This document shows, piece after piece, positions 1 to 5,091 of a DNA stretch of 5,091 bases; the stretch's first letter is position 1, and every line of letters begins with the position of its first letter. The stretch is from NCBI GenBank assembly GCA_016780525.1, contig JADHLR010000115.1, positions 1 through 5,091 on the forward strand, given 5' to 3'. The translations under genes and the position numbers were made by a program. The notes below the pieces were generated by a model. That model made no database searches, was not told the origin of the DNA, and worked only from the letters and a program-made list of their open reading frames with translations. This DNA comes from Candidatus Puniceispirillum sp. (GTDB lineage: Bacteria > Pseudomonadota > Alphaproteobacteria > Puniceispirillales > Puniceispirillaceae).

Positions 1-63
1 GTCTAGGTCTGATATTTTCAAACAAACATCAATGGAGAGCCATCTGCGAAAGTGGGGGCTAAA

Positions 64-68
64 TGAGG
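64..68 (+). promoter_or_regulatory. Ribosome-binding site deciding the mmsA start
   Basis: TGAGG lies 5 bases before the ATG at 74. The alternative in-frame ATG at 32 is preceded by an A/C-rich stretch with no purine-rich Shine-Dalgarno match, so this site favours the shorter protein. The next in-frame ATG, at 83, is spaced less well at 14 bases. Confidence 0.65.
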
Positions 69-73
69 CATCA

Positions 74-1576
74 ATGACGGATATGCATTTTATCAAAGGC
101 GCAACATCTGCAGGCACAAGTGGCCGGTCGCAGAATGTCTATAACCCAGCAACAGGCGCGGTTACGTCATCAGTGCCATTGGCCAGTGCTGCCGAAATTG
201 ATGCAGCGGTTGCGGTCGCCAAGGCGGCCTTGCCCGGTTGGGCCAATACGCCGCCGGCAAAACGCGCGCAAGTCATGTTCAAATTCCGCGAATTGATCAT
301 CAAAAATCTTGACCGGATCGCCGAGCTGATTTCAACCCAGCATGGCAAGACGTTAGACGATGCCAAAGGTGAGGTGTCGCGCGGTCTTGAAGTGGTTGAA
401 TTTGCCTGCGGTATTCCGCATTTGCTGAAAGGCGAATATTCTGCGCAGGTCGCGGGTGCTGTTGACAGTTATTCGCTTCGCCAGCCGGTTGGTGTTGTAG
501 CGGGGATCACGCCATTTAATTTTCCGGCGATGGTACCGATGTGGATGTTTCCAATGGCACTTGCCTGCGGTAATACATTTATTTTAAAGCCTTCCGAACG
601 CGACCCGGCCGCGCCGCTTTATCTGGCGCAATTGTTAAGCGAGGCTGGATTGCCTGATGGTTGTATGAATGTGGTCAATGGGGATAAGGAAGCGGTCGAT
701 GCGCTTCTCGATAATCCTGATGTGGCGGCAATTAGCTTTGTTGGTTCAACCGCTATTGGAAAATATATCTATGGCCGTGGGTGTGCAAATGGCAAACGTG
801 TTCAGGCACTTTGCGGTGCCAAAAACCATATGATTATTATGCCTGATGCCGATATGGATCAGGCGGTTGATGCGGCTATGGGCGCGGCCTACGGGTCGGC
901 TGGCGAACGCTGCATGGCGATATCGGCTGTGCTTGCGGTTGGTGACGATACTGCCGACCAGTTTGTTTCAGCCTTAGCCCCAAAGGTACGCGCTTTGAAA
1001 ATTGGCCAATATGACGAACCTGGAGTTGAAATGGGGCCTTTGATCACGCGCGAATCAAAAGAGCGGGTGACTAACTATATTAATCAGGGCGAGGCTGATG
1101 GTGCCAGCGTGGTCGTTGATGGTCGTGGTCTGTCATTGCAAGGCTATGAAGATGGCTTTTTCGTCGGTGGCACGCTTCTTGATCATGTAACAGCGGATAT
1201 GTCGGTTTATAAGGATGAAATTTTCGGGCCGGTTCTGTCGGTTCTGCGGCCAAAAACTTATGAAGAAGCGGTCAATCTGGTGATGACGCATGAATATGGA
1301 AATGGAACGGCGATTTTCACCCGTGATGGTGATGCAGCGCGTGAATTTGCCAATAATGTGAATGTTGGCATGGTTGGCGTGAATGTGCCAATTCCGGTGC
1401 CGGTTGCCTATCATAGCTTTGGCGGATGGAAAGCCTCGATGTTTGGCGATCATTCGATCCATGGCATGGAAGGCGTGCGTTTCTATACCAAGCTGAAAAC
1501 AGTGACAGCACGTTGGCCAAGCGGGATTAAAGACGGCGCTGTCTTCAACTTTCATTCAGGCAGCGAAACCAAATAA
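74..1576 (+). CDS. mmsA: CoA-acylating methylmalonate-semialdehyde dehydrogenase
   Basis: A 500-residue cytosolic aldehyde dehydrogenase of the MmsA/IolA family, which oxidises (methyl)malonate semialdehyde with NAD+ and CoA to propionyl- or acetyl-CoA plus CO2. Visible signatures are PFNFPAM (147-153) and KPSERDP (172-178) of the Rossmann region, FVGSTAIG (222-229), the family-specific GAKNH (248-252) where ordinary aldehyde dehydrogenases carry the general-base Glu motif, GERCMA with the catalytic Cys280, and EIFGP (382-386). The open frame extends upstream to an ATG at 32, but I chose the ATG at 74: it is preceded by TGAGG at 64-68 with a 5-base spacer, it gives the usual family length of about 500, and the ATG at 32 has no visible ribosome-binding site. 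The gene ends in TAA and is followed by an intrinsic terminator, so it is the last gene of its transcript; any upstream partner lies outside the window. The family is certain; whether valine, inositol or beta-alanine is the physiological source cannot be told from the sequence. Confidence 0.96.
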   Translation: MTDMHFIKGATSAGTSGRSQNVYNPATGAVTSSVPLASAAEIDAAVAVAKAALPGWANTPPAKRAQVMFKFRELIIKNLDRIAELISTQHGKTLDDAKGEVSRGLEVVEFACGIPHLLKGEYSAQVAGAVDSYSLRQPVGVVAGITPFNFPAMVPMWMFPMALACGNTFILKPSERDPAAPLYLAQLLSEAGLPDGCMNVVNGDKEAVDALLDNPDVAAISFVGSTAIGKYIYGRGCANGKRVQALCGAKNHMIIMPDADMDQAVDAAMGAAYGSAGERCMAISAVLAVGDDTADQFVSALAPKVRALKIGQYDEPGVEMGPLITRESKERVTNYINQGEADGASVVVDGRGLSLQGYEDGFFVGGTLLDHVTADMSVYKDEIFGPVLSVLRPKTYEEAVNLVMTHEYGNGTAIFTRDGDAAREFANNVNVGMVGVNVPIPVPVAYHSFGGWKASMFGDHSIHGMEGVRFYTKLKTVTARWPSGIKDGAVFNFHSGSETK

Positions 1577-1625
1577 GTCGCAGGATCTAAATTAAAGACC
1601 CCAAAACATAGGTTCTAGATTGAAG

Positions 1626-1652
1626 GCCCTGTCTTTATGGCAGGGCTTTTTT
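1626..1652 (+). terminator. Intrinsic terminator of mmsA
   Basis: A perfect 6-bp GC-rich stem (GCCCTG at 1626-1631 with CAGGGC at 1641-1646) encloses a 9-base loop and is followed directly by six T residues (1647-1652). It lies 49 bases after the mmsA stop. On the opposite strand the hairpin is not followed by a T tract, so it should work well only for mmsA and not for the converging uraD transcript. Confidence 0.88.
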
Positions 1653-1686
1653 GCGGGAAAAATCATATCTGCTGGCGGCGATGTGG

Positions 1687-2205
1687 TTATTCGGCCAATA
1701 ATTGTTCTAGCCGAAGCCGCGCAATCTTATGCACTTCGCCAAGTGCGGTGGCAAATTCGGTTTTGGCCGAATGCGCAACGCGTTTGCCAAAGGCCGCTAA
1801 AATGGTGGCGCGATCAAGACCGCGAACAGCGATGATAAAGGGATGGCCGAATTTTTTGCCATAACGGTTGTTCAAATCTTGAAAGGCGGCAAATTCTTCA
1901 GCGTTGCATTGGTCAAGTTTGGCGCTGGCCTGTTCTGCAGTTGACTCAGCCGTTAATGATCCAGCAATGGCCAGCTTTCCAGCAAGTTCCGGATGGGCAC
2001 ATAAAAGAGCCATCTGTTTATCATATCCGGCGGCATCCACAATTTTGGCCAGGCGTCTTGCCAGATTCGCCGGATTGGCATCATGCGCGCTAAGGCCAGC
2101 GTCAAACAGCCTTTCGGCCACCCATGGCGAATGTTCGTAAATACCGCCATAGGCCGCGATAAAATCGGCGCGTGATAAGTGATGCGGTGCAGGTTTGATC
2201 GTCAT
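1687..2205 (-). CDS. uraD: 2-oxo-4-hydroxy-4-carboxy-5-ureidoimidazoline (OHCU) decarboxylase
   Basis: A 172-residue cytosolic enzyme of the OHCU decarboxylase family, which removes CO2 from OHCU to give S-allantoin, the last step of urate oxidation to allantoin. Family blocks are clear: YEHSPWVAE (23-31), CAHPELAGK (69-77) with His71 matching the catalytic histidine position, EEF followed by LNNRYGKKFGHPFIIAVRG (111-129), which is the hallmark substrate-binding block, and a C-terminal helix with IARLRL (161-166). The length is typical of the stand-alone bacterial enzyme. The start codon has only a weak upstream GGAT with a 4-base spacer, but no better start is seen and the N-terminus aligns with the family from the first helix. 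The gene is divergent from uraH, which makes its substrate, and convergent with mmsA. No intrinsic terminator is visible on its own strand. It is intact and has no unusual residues that I can recognise. Confidence 0.95.
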   Translation of the reverse strand: MTIKPAPHHLSRADFIAAYGGIYEHSPWVAERLFDAGLSAHDANPANLARRLAKIVDAAGYDKQMALLCAHPELAGKLAIAGSLTAESTAEQASAKLDQCNAEEFAAFQDLNNRYGKKFGHPFIIAVRGLDRATILAAFGKRVAHSAKTEFATALGEVHKIARLRLEQLLAE

Positions 2206-2211
2206 AATTAT

Positions 2212-2247
2212 CCGGTTTAAACAGTGTCAAAGCCGGTTAAAACCGGC
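2212..2247. promoter_or_regulatory. Candidate operator: CCGGTT direct repeat plus inverted repeat
   Basis: GCCGGTT (2232-2238) and AACCGGC (2241-2247) form a perfect 7-bp inverted repeat separated by two A residues. A further CCGGTT starts at 2212, exactly 21 bases before the one at 2233, which is two helical turns and so places them on the same face. This box (2212-2217) overlaps the weak uraD ribosome-binding site, and next to it is the 8-bp palindrome GTTTAAAC (2215-2222). The arrangement resembles a multi-site binding region for a dimeric regulator. The regulator family is not identifiable from the sites alone, and no regulator gene is in the window. Confidence 0.45.
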
Positions 2248-2258
2248 ACCAAACCATA

Positions 2259-2290
2259 TTGACAGGATTCCTTTAAATGTCCAATTTGAT
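2259..2290 (+). promoter_or_regulatory. Possible promoter for uraH-xdhA-xdhB
   Basis: A perfect -35 hexamer TTGACA occurs at 2259-2264. Candidate -10 elements are imperfect: TCCAAT at 2280-2285 (15-base spacer) or TTTGAT at 2285-2290 (20-base spacer). Neither has ideal spacing, so only the -35 match is convincing. The inverted repeat at 2232-2247 lies just upstream, where an activator would usually sit. This is a weak call. Confidence 0.28.
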
Positions 2291-2350
2291 TTGCAATAAC
2301 AATGCATAACTGCCATCGTTAGAAGTTCCTTTTCGGGCGGTTTATGCAAA

Positions 2351-2356
2351 AGGGGG
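2351..2356 (+). promoter_or_regulatory. Ribosome-binding site of uraH
   Basis: AGGGGG lies 9 bases before the uraH ATG at 2366. Two other ATGs nearby (2344 and 2359) are in a different frame. In the uraH frame a stop codon (TAA, 2357-2359) lies immediately upstream, so no longer uraH protein is possible. Confidence 0.65.
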
Positions 2357-2365
2357 TAATGGCTT

Positions 2366-2719
2366 ATGGGCCGATTAACAACACATGTTCTAGATACAGC
2401 CCGCGGCAGTCCGGCATCGGATCTGTCGATTGATCTGTTTCGCCTTGATGGCGATGAGCCAGTGCTGATGAAAACCACCAAAACCAATGATGATGGTCGC
2501 TGCGATGCGCCGTTGCTGGATGGTGATGCATTGCAAAAAGGACGGTATCAATTGCTGTTCAAAGTTGCGGCATATCTGCGCCGAAGCGGTGATGACCTGC
2601 CCGAAATTCCGTTTCTTGATGATGTTGTGATTAATTTTGGCATCAATGATCCAACGCAGCATTATCACGTTCCGTTACTTTTGTCTGCTTACGGCTATTC
2701 GACTTATCGGGGCAGCTAA
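2366..2719 (+). CDS. uraH: 5-hydroxyisourate hydrolase (transthyretin-like)
   Basis: A 117-residue protein of the HIUase family, a homotetrameric relative of transthyretin that opens the ring of 5-hydroxyisourate to give OHCU, the substrate of UraD. All diagnostic parts are present: the N-terminal LTTHVLD with active-site His7, the DGR block with Arg45, HYHVPLLLS (99-107) with the third active-site His, and the C-terminal signature YRGS (114-117), which separates the hydrolase from true transthyretin. The family usually has Pro after LLLS; here it is Ala108, a mild deviation. There is no N-terminal extension, so the protein should be cytosolic. The gene is first in a same-strand unit with xdhA, 13 bases downstream, and divergent from uraD. 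The length is typical and the frame is intact. Confidence 0.96.
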   Translation: MGRLTTHVLDTARGSPASDLSIDLFRLDGDEPVLMKTTKTNDDGRCDAPLLDGDALQKGRYQLLFKVAAYLRRSGDDLPEIPFLDDVVINFGINDPTQHYHVPLLLSAYGYSTYRGS

Positions 2720-2732
2720 ATGCGGGGGCGCT

Positions 2733-4235
2733 ATGCGTAGTGAAATCCGCTTTTTACTGAATGGTAAGACACAACATGTCAGTGATGTTGCTGGCGATGT
2801 GACATTGCTTGAATGGTTGCGTGGACAACCGCACCTTCGCGGCACCAAACAAGGCTGTGCCGAGGGTGATTGTGGTGCCTGTACCGTGACGGTGGCACGG
2901 CCTGACGCGATGGGACGGCTGGAATATCGGCCGGTAAATAGCTGTATTTTATTTCTTGGTATGATCGATGGAAGCGCCATTCGCACGGTTGAAGGGCTGG
3001 CCAGCCCTGATGGCAAATTACATCCGGTGCAAAGCGCGATGGTCGCCGCCGATGCGTCACAATGCGGATTTTGCACGCCAGGATTTGTAATGTCGCTTTA
3101 TGCCGCGTGGCAAAATGGCCGCGGGCTATCAGCAAATGAGGTGGATACGACCCTTGCTGGCAATCTATGCCGATGCACCGGCTATCGCCCGATTGTTGAT
3201 GCTGCCAGCATGCTTGATCACGGCAGGGACGGCGATCTGGCCAAGACTGATATGGCCAAAACTCATATGGCAAATGAGGCGGCGATGCTGGCGGCGCTAT
3301 CGTTGGCAAAAGACCAACAGGACGATATCTGTCTCGGTGATGGGGTTACGCAATTTATTGCCCCTGCCAACAGTGCCAGCTTTGCACAAATCTACGCCAA
3401 AGAGGCGGATGCAACCATTGTTGGCGGTGCAACCGATGTTGGCCTATGGGTGACAAAACAGCATCGCAAGCTTGGCACATTTATCTGGACAGGGCGGGTT
3501 GCCGGTTTTGACCAAATTGAAACCGACGGCGATTTTATGCGGATTGGGCCAGCGGTGACGCATCAGCAATTTCTGCATCACATTGCCGATGATTTGCCCG
3601 AATGCGCCGAATTGCTGCGGCGCTTCGGTGCGCTTCAGGTTCGCAGCAGTGGTACGGTTTGTGGTAATGTTGCTAATGCCTCACCGATTGGCGATTTACC
3701 GCCAGTGCTAATGGCGCTTGCTAGCAAAATCGAGCTGACCAAAGCCAGCAAGACTCGTATTCTTGATTTGGAAAATTTCTTTTTGGATTATGGCAAGCAA
3801 GATCGGCAAAGCGGCGAATTTCTGTCGGCGATTCTGGTGCCGCAGGGGCCAGCACCGCATTTGCGATGCTATAAAATATCCAAACGGTTTGATCAGGATA
3901 TTTCGGCAGTGATGCTGGCGGCCAATCTGCATCTTGATGATGGCGTTATCACTGATGTTTGTTTGGCCTTTGGTGGCATGGCTGGCATTCCAAAGCGGGC
4001 AAATCTTGCCGAAGCAAAACTTGCCGGGAAACCGCTTGATATGACGCATTTCAAAGCTGCGGCTAGGGCTTTGAGGGATGATTTCACCCCCCTTTCCGAT
4101 ATGCGTGGTTCGGCTGAATACCGGCTTTTAACATCGCAGAATTTGCTTATCAAATATGGGCTAGAGCTAATTTCATCGCGGCAGATGAGGCTTGCCGGTG
4201 CCGATCTTGCTGTGGGGCTGGAGGGCTGGTCATGA
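2733..4235 (+). CDS. xdhA: Xanthine dehydrogenase small subunit (2Fe-2S and FAD)
   Basis: A 500-residue electron-transfer subunit of bacterial xanthine dehydrogenase, which passes electrons from the molybdenum site on XdhB through two 2Fe-2S clusters to FAD and NAD+. The N-terminal ferredoxin-like domain supplies Cys42, Cys47, Cys50 and Cys71. The second cluster domain supplies Cys111 and Cys114 (QCGFCTPGF) and Cys146 and Cys148 (NLCRCTGYRP). A variable linker (about 162-205) leads to the FAD domain, with IVGGATDVGLWVTKQ (229-243) and GTVCGNVANASPIGD (307-321). The CO-dehydrogenase-type C-terminal flavoprotein domain includes YKISKRFDQDISAV (380-393). The open frame begins at 2637 inside uraH, but the first 32 residues have no family similarity. 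The ATG at 2733, preceded by GGGGG at 2724-2728, starts exactly at the ferredoxin strand. The stop overlaps the xdhB start by four bases. Cys310 stands where the family usually has Gly. Confidence 0.96.
   Translation: MRSEIRFLLNGKTQHVSDVAGDVTLLEWLRGQPHLRGTKQGCAEGDCGACTVTVARPDAMGRLEYRPVNSCILFLGMIDGSAIRTVEGLASPDGKLHPVQSAMVAADASQCGFCTPGFVMSLYAAWQNGRGLSANEVDTTLAGNLCRCTGYRPIVDAASMLDHGRDGDLAKTDMAKTHMANEAAMLAALSLAKDQQDDICLGDGVTQFIAPANSASFAQIYAKEADATIVGGATDVGLWVTKQHRKLGTFIWTGRVAGFDQIETDGDFMRIGPAVTHQQFLHHIADDLPECAELLRRFGALQVRSSGTVCGNVANASPIGDLPPVLMALASKIELTKASKTRILDLENFFLDYGKQDRQSGEFLSAILVPQGPAPHLRCYKISKRFDQDISAVMLAANLHLDDGVITDVCLAFGGMAGIPKRANLAEAKLAGKPLDMTHFKAAARALRDDFTPLSDMRGSAEYRLLTSQNLLIKYGLELISSRQMRLAGADLAVGLEGWS
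3240..3269 (+). repeat. Short in-frame tandem repeat in the XdhA linker
   Basis: Two adjacent 15-base units (3240-3254 and 3255-3269) differ at two positions and encode AKTDM and AKTHM, followed by a degenerate third beginning (AN). They fall in the linker between the second FeS domain and the FAD domain of XdhA, a region where length variation is tolerated. This probably arose by a small duplication. Confidence 0.75.
4220..4225 (+). promoter_or_regulatory. Ribosome-binding site of xdhB inside the end of xdhA
   Basis: GGAGGG, a near-ideal Shine-Dalgarno sequence, lies 6 bases before the xdhB ATG at 4232 and within the last codons of xdhA. With the ATGA overlap of stop and start it suggests coupled translation, suited to making the two subunits in equal amounts. 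Confidence 0.8.
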
Positions 4236-5091
4236 CATCATCTGGCCTTGATGGCGATATCCGCCAATCGAAACATCATGATAGTGCGGTAAAACATGTA
4301 TCGGGTCGTGCTGTTTATGTTGACGATATGGCAACGCCGGCAAATTGTTTGACCGTGCTGATCGGGCAAAGTTCGCACGCCCATGCCAAAATCAATCGCA
4401 TGGATTTATCGGCTGTTGCCGCAGCGCCGGGTATCGTTGCGGTCATGACGGCGGCTGATATTCCCGGGGTGAATGATTGCGGGCCAGCGATACATGATGA
4501 TCCTGTTTTTGCTGTTGATGAAGTTTGTTATGTTGGGCAATCACTATTTGCCATTGCGGCGGTTGATATGGCGGCAGCCCGTGCGGCAATCGGGCTTGCG
4601 GTCATTGAATATGAGCCCTTACCAGCCATTTTAACAATTGACGCGGCGATGCAAGCCAAGTCATGGCTTGCCAGCCCAAGCGAGATGATTAAAGGCGACA
4701 CACAAAGCGCCCTTACCGCCGCACCGCACGCATTGCGCGGCCGTGTTTGCGCTGGTGGGCAAGAGCATTTCTATCTTGAAGGACAGGCGGCATTGGCCAT
4801 TCCGGGCGAAGATGGCGAAATACAGCTATTTAGCTCAACCCAGCATCCAAGCGAAATTCAACATAAAACAGCTGAAATGCTGGGGCTTGGCAATCATGCG
4901 GTAACGGTTGAAACGCGGCGCATGGGTGGGGCGTTTGGCGGCAAGGAAAGTCAGGGTAATCTACCTGCGATGACAGCGGCGCTTGCCGCCTATTTAACCG
5001 GTCATCCAGCGAAGACAATTTATGATCGTGATGATGATTTCATGTTGACTGGCAAACGCCATGATTGCCGGATTGATTACCATGTCGGCTT
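4232..5091 (+). CDS. xdhB: Xanthine dehydrogenase large subunit, molybdopterin-binding (partial, 3' end outside window)
   Basis: The first 286 residues of the molybdenum-cofactor subunit of xanthine dehydrogenase, where hypoxanthine and xanthine are hydroxylated to urate; the full protein is usually about 770-800 residues, so roughly a third is seen. The N-terminal part is the aldehyde oxidase/xanthine dehydrogenase a/b-hammerhead domain: AVKHVSGRAVYVDD (19-32), the segment with SHAHAKI (48-54), and VGQSLFAIAA (101-110). The molybdopterin domain follows with GGQEHFYLEGQ (175-185), whose Gln177 matches the cofactor-contacting glutamine, SSTQHPSE (201-208), MGGAFGGKE (231-239), and RDDDFMLTGKRHD (266-278). 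The start is fixed by a strong ribosome-binding site and by the ATGA overlap with xdhA. The frame stays open to the window edge. The expected downstream gene is the cofactor-insertion factor xdhC, which cannot be seen here. Motifs match xanthine dehydrogenase better than CO or nicotinate dehydrogenases, helped by the purine neighbours. Confidence 0.94.
   Translation, partial: MTSSGLDGDIRQSKHHDSAVKHVSGRAVYVDDMATPANCLTVLIGQSSHAHAKINRMDLSAVAAAPGIVAVMTAADIPGVNDCGPAIHDDPVFAVDEVCYVGQSLFAIAAVDMAAARAAIGLAVIEYEPLPAILTIDAAMQAKSWLASPSEMIKGDTQSALTAAPHALRGRVCAGGQEHFYLEGQAALAIPGEDGEIQLFSSTQHPSEIQHKTAEMLGLGNHAVTVETRRMGGAFGGKESQGNLPAMTAALAAYLTGHPAKTIYDRDDDFMLTGKRHDCRIDYHVG

Larger units (their letters stand above)
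2206..2365. promoter_or_regulatory. Divergent uraD/uraH control region
   Basis: The 160-base gap between the divergent starts of uraD and uraH must carry promoters for both directions. Its uraD-proximal quarter contains three CCGGTT boxes, described separately. The rest is AT-richer and carries no credible open frame. Because uraH leads the uraH-xdhA-xdhB unit, this region probably controls all four purine genes in the window. No riboswitch-like structure could be recognised by eye. Confidence 0.7.

Noticed and set aside
32..73. N-terminal extension of mmsA from the ATG at 32 (14 extra residues)
   Set aside because: No ribosome-binding site precedes that ATG, the extra residues do not look like the family N-terminus, and the ATG at 74 has a well-spaced TGAGG and gives the usual length.
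812..828. Cys247 immediately before GAKNH in MmsA as a possible second active-site cysteine
   Set aside because: This position varies among MmsA/IolA proteins as I know them, and the true nucleophile is Cys280 in GERCMA.
1620..1864. Plus-strand open frames after mmsA (71 and 75 residues)
   Set aside because: They begin in or near the terminator and run antisense through uraD; Trp- and Arg-rich composition without any family resemblance.
2225..2230. TTGACA on the minus strand as a -35 for uraD
   Set aside because: It is only about 20 bases from the start codon, so a properly spaced -10 would fall at the start codon itself; the near-match GATAAT is only about 12 bases away.
2227..2487. 86-residue minus-strand open frame spanning the uraD-uraH gap and the start of uraH
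   Set aside because: It overlaps the clearly coding uraH and the promoter region, and its protein shows no recognisable domain or good ribosome-binding site.
2637..2732. Longer xdhA starting inside uraH
   Set aside because: The extra 32 residues are simply uraH read in another frame. The ferredoxin domain begins right after the ATG at 2733, which has its own ribosome-binding site.
2720..2740. Tiny open frame starting with the ATG overlapping the uraH stop
   Set aside because: Only six codons before a TAG. It might affect xdhA translation as a leader, but nothing in the sequence supports that.
2779..3309. 176-residue minus-strand open frame opposite xdhA
   Set aside because: Rich in His, Pro and Cys, as expected from antisense of a coding gene, without recognisable motifs; the plus strand encodes textbook 2Fe-2S motifs here.

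Overview
The window is an ordinary, well-conserved catabolic region of a bacterial chromosome, most likely from an alphaproteobacterium. It carries five genes: one complete aldehyde dehydrogenase gene and four purine-degradation genes, the last cut off by the window edge. Evidence for the lineage is indirect. Xanthine dehydrogenase is split into XdhA (FeS/FAD) and XdhB (molybdopterin) subunits, which is common in Alphaproteobacteria, and base composition is moderate, without extreme GC bias. A marine SAR116-like source would fit, but that is a guess from style and not a demonstrated assignment. I see no sign of phage, transposon, CRISPR, tRNA or rRNA.

Layout. Bases 74-1576 (+) encode a CoA-acylating methylmalonate-semialdehyde dehydrogenase (mmsA), closed by a strong intrinsic terminator at 1626-1652. 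Bases 1687-2205 (-) encode OHCU decarboxylase (uraD), convergent with mmsA. A 160-base divergent intergenic region (2206-2365) holds a compact set of CCGGTT boxes that looks like a regulatory site. Bases 2366-2719 (+) encode 5-hydroxyisourate hydrolase (uraH). It is followed after 13 bases by xdhA (2733-4235, +), whose stop codon overlaps the start of xdhB (4232 to beyond 5091, +) in an ATGA junction.

How the genes work together. XdhA and XdhB form xanthine dehydrogenase, which oxidises hypoxanthine to xanthine and then urate. A urate-oxidising enzyme, not encoded here, makes 5-hydroxyisourate. UraH hydrolyses this to OHCU, and UraD decarboxylates OHCU to S-allantoin. uraH-xdhA-xdhB is evidently one transcription unit, and uraD is divergent from it, so one control region could govern both arms. 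MmsA converts malonate or methylmalonate semialdehyde to acetyl- or propionyl-CoA. It may serve valine, inositol or beta-alanine/pyrimidine breakdown, and its position next to purine genes is suggestive but not proof of a shared role.

I did not find a novel system. The observations most worth checking are the CCGGTT operator candidate, the absence of a uricase gene between the two halves of the pathway, and a short in-frame repeat in the XdhA linker.
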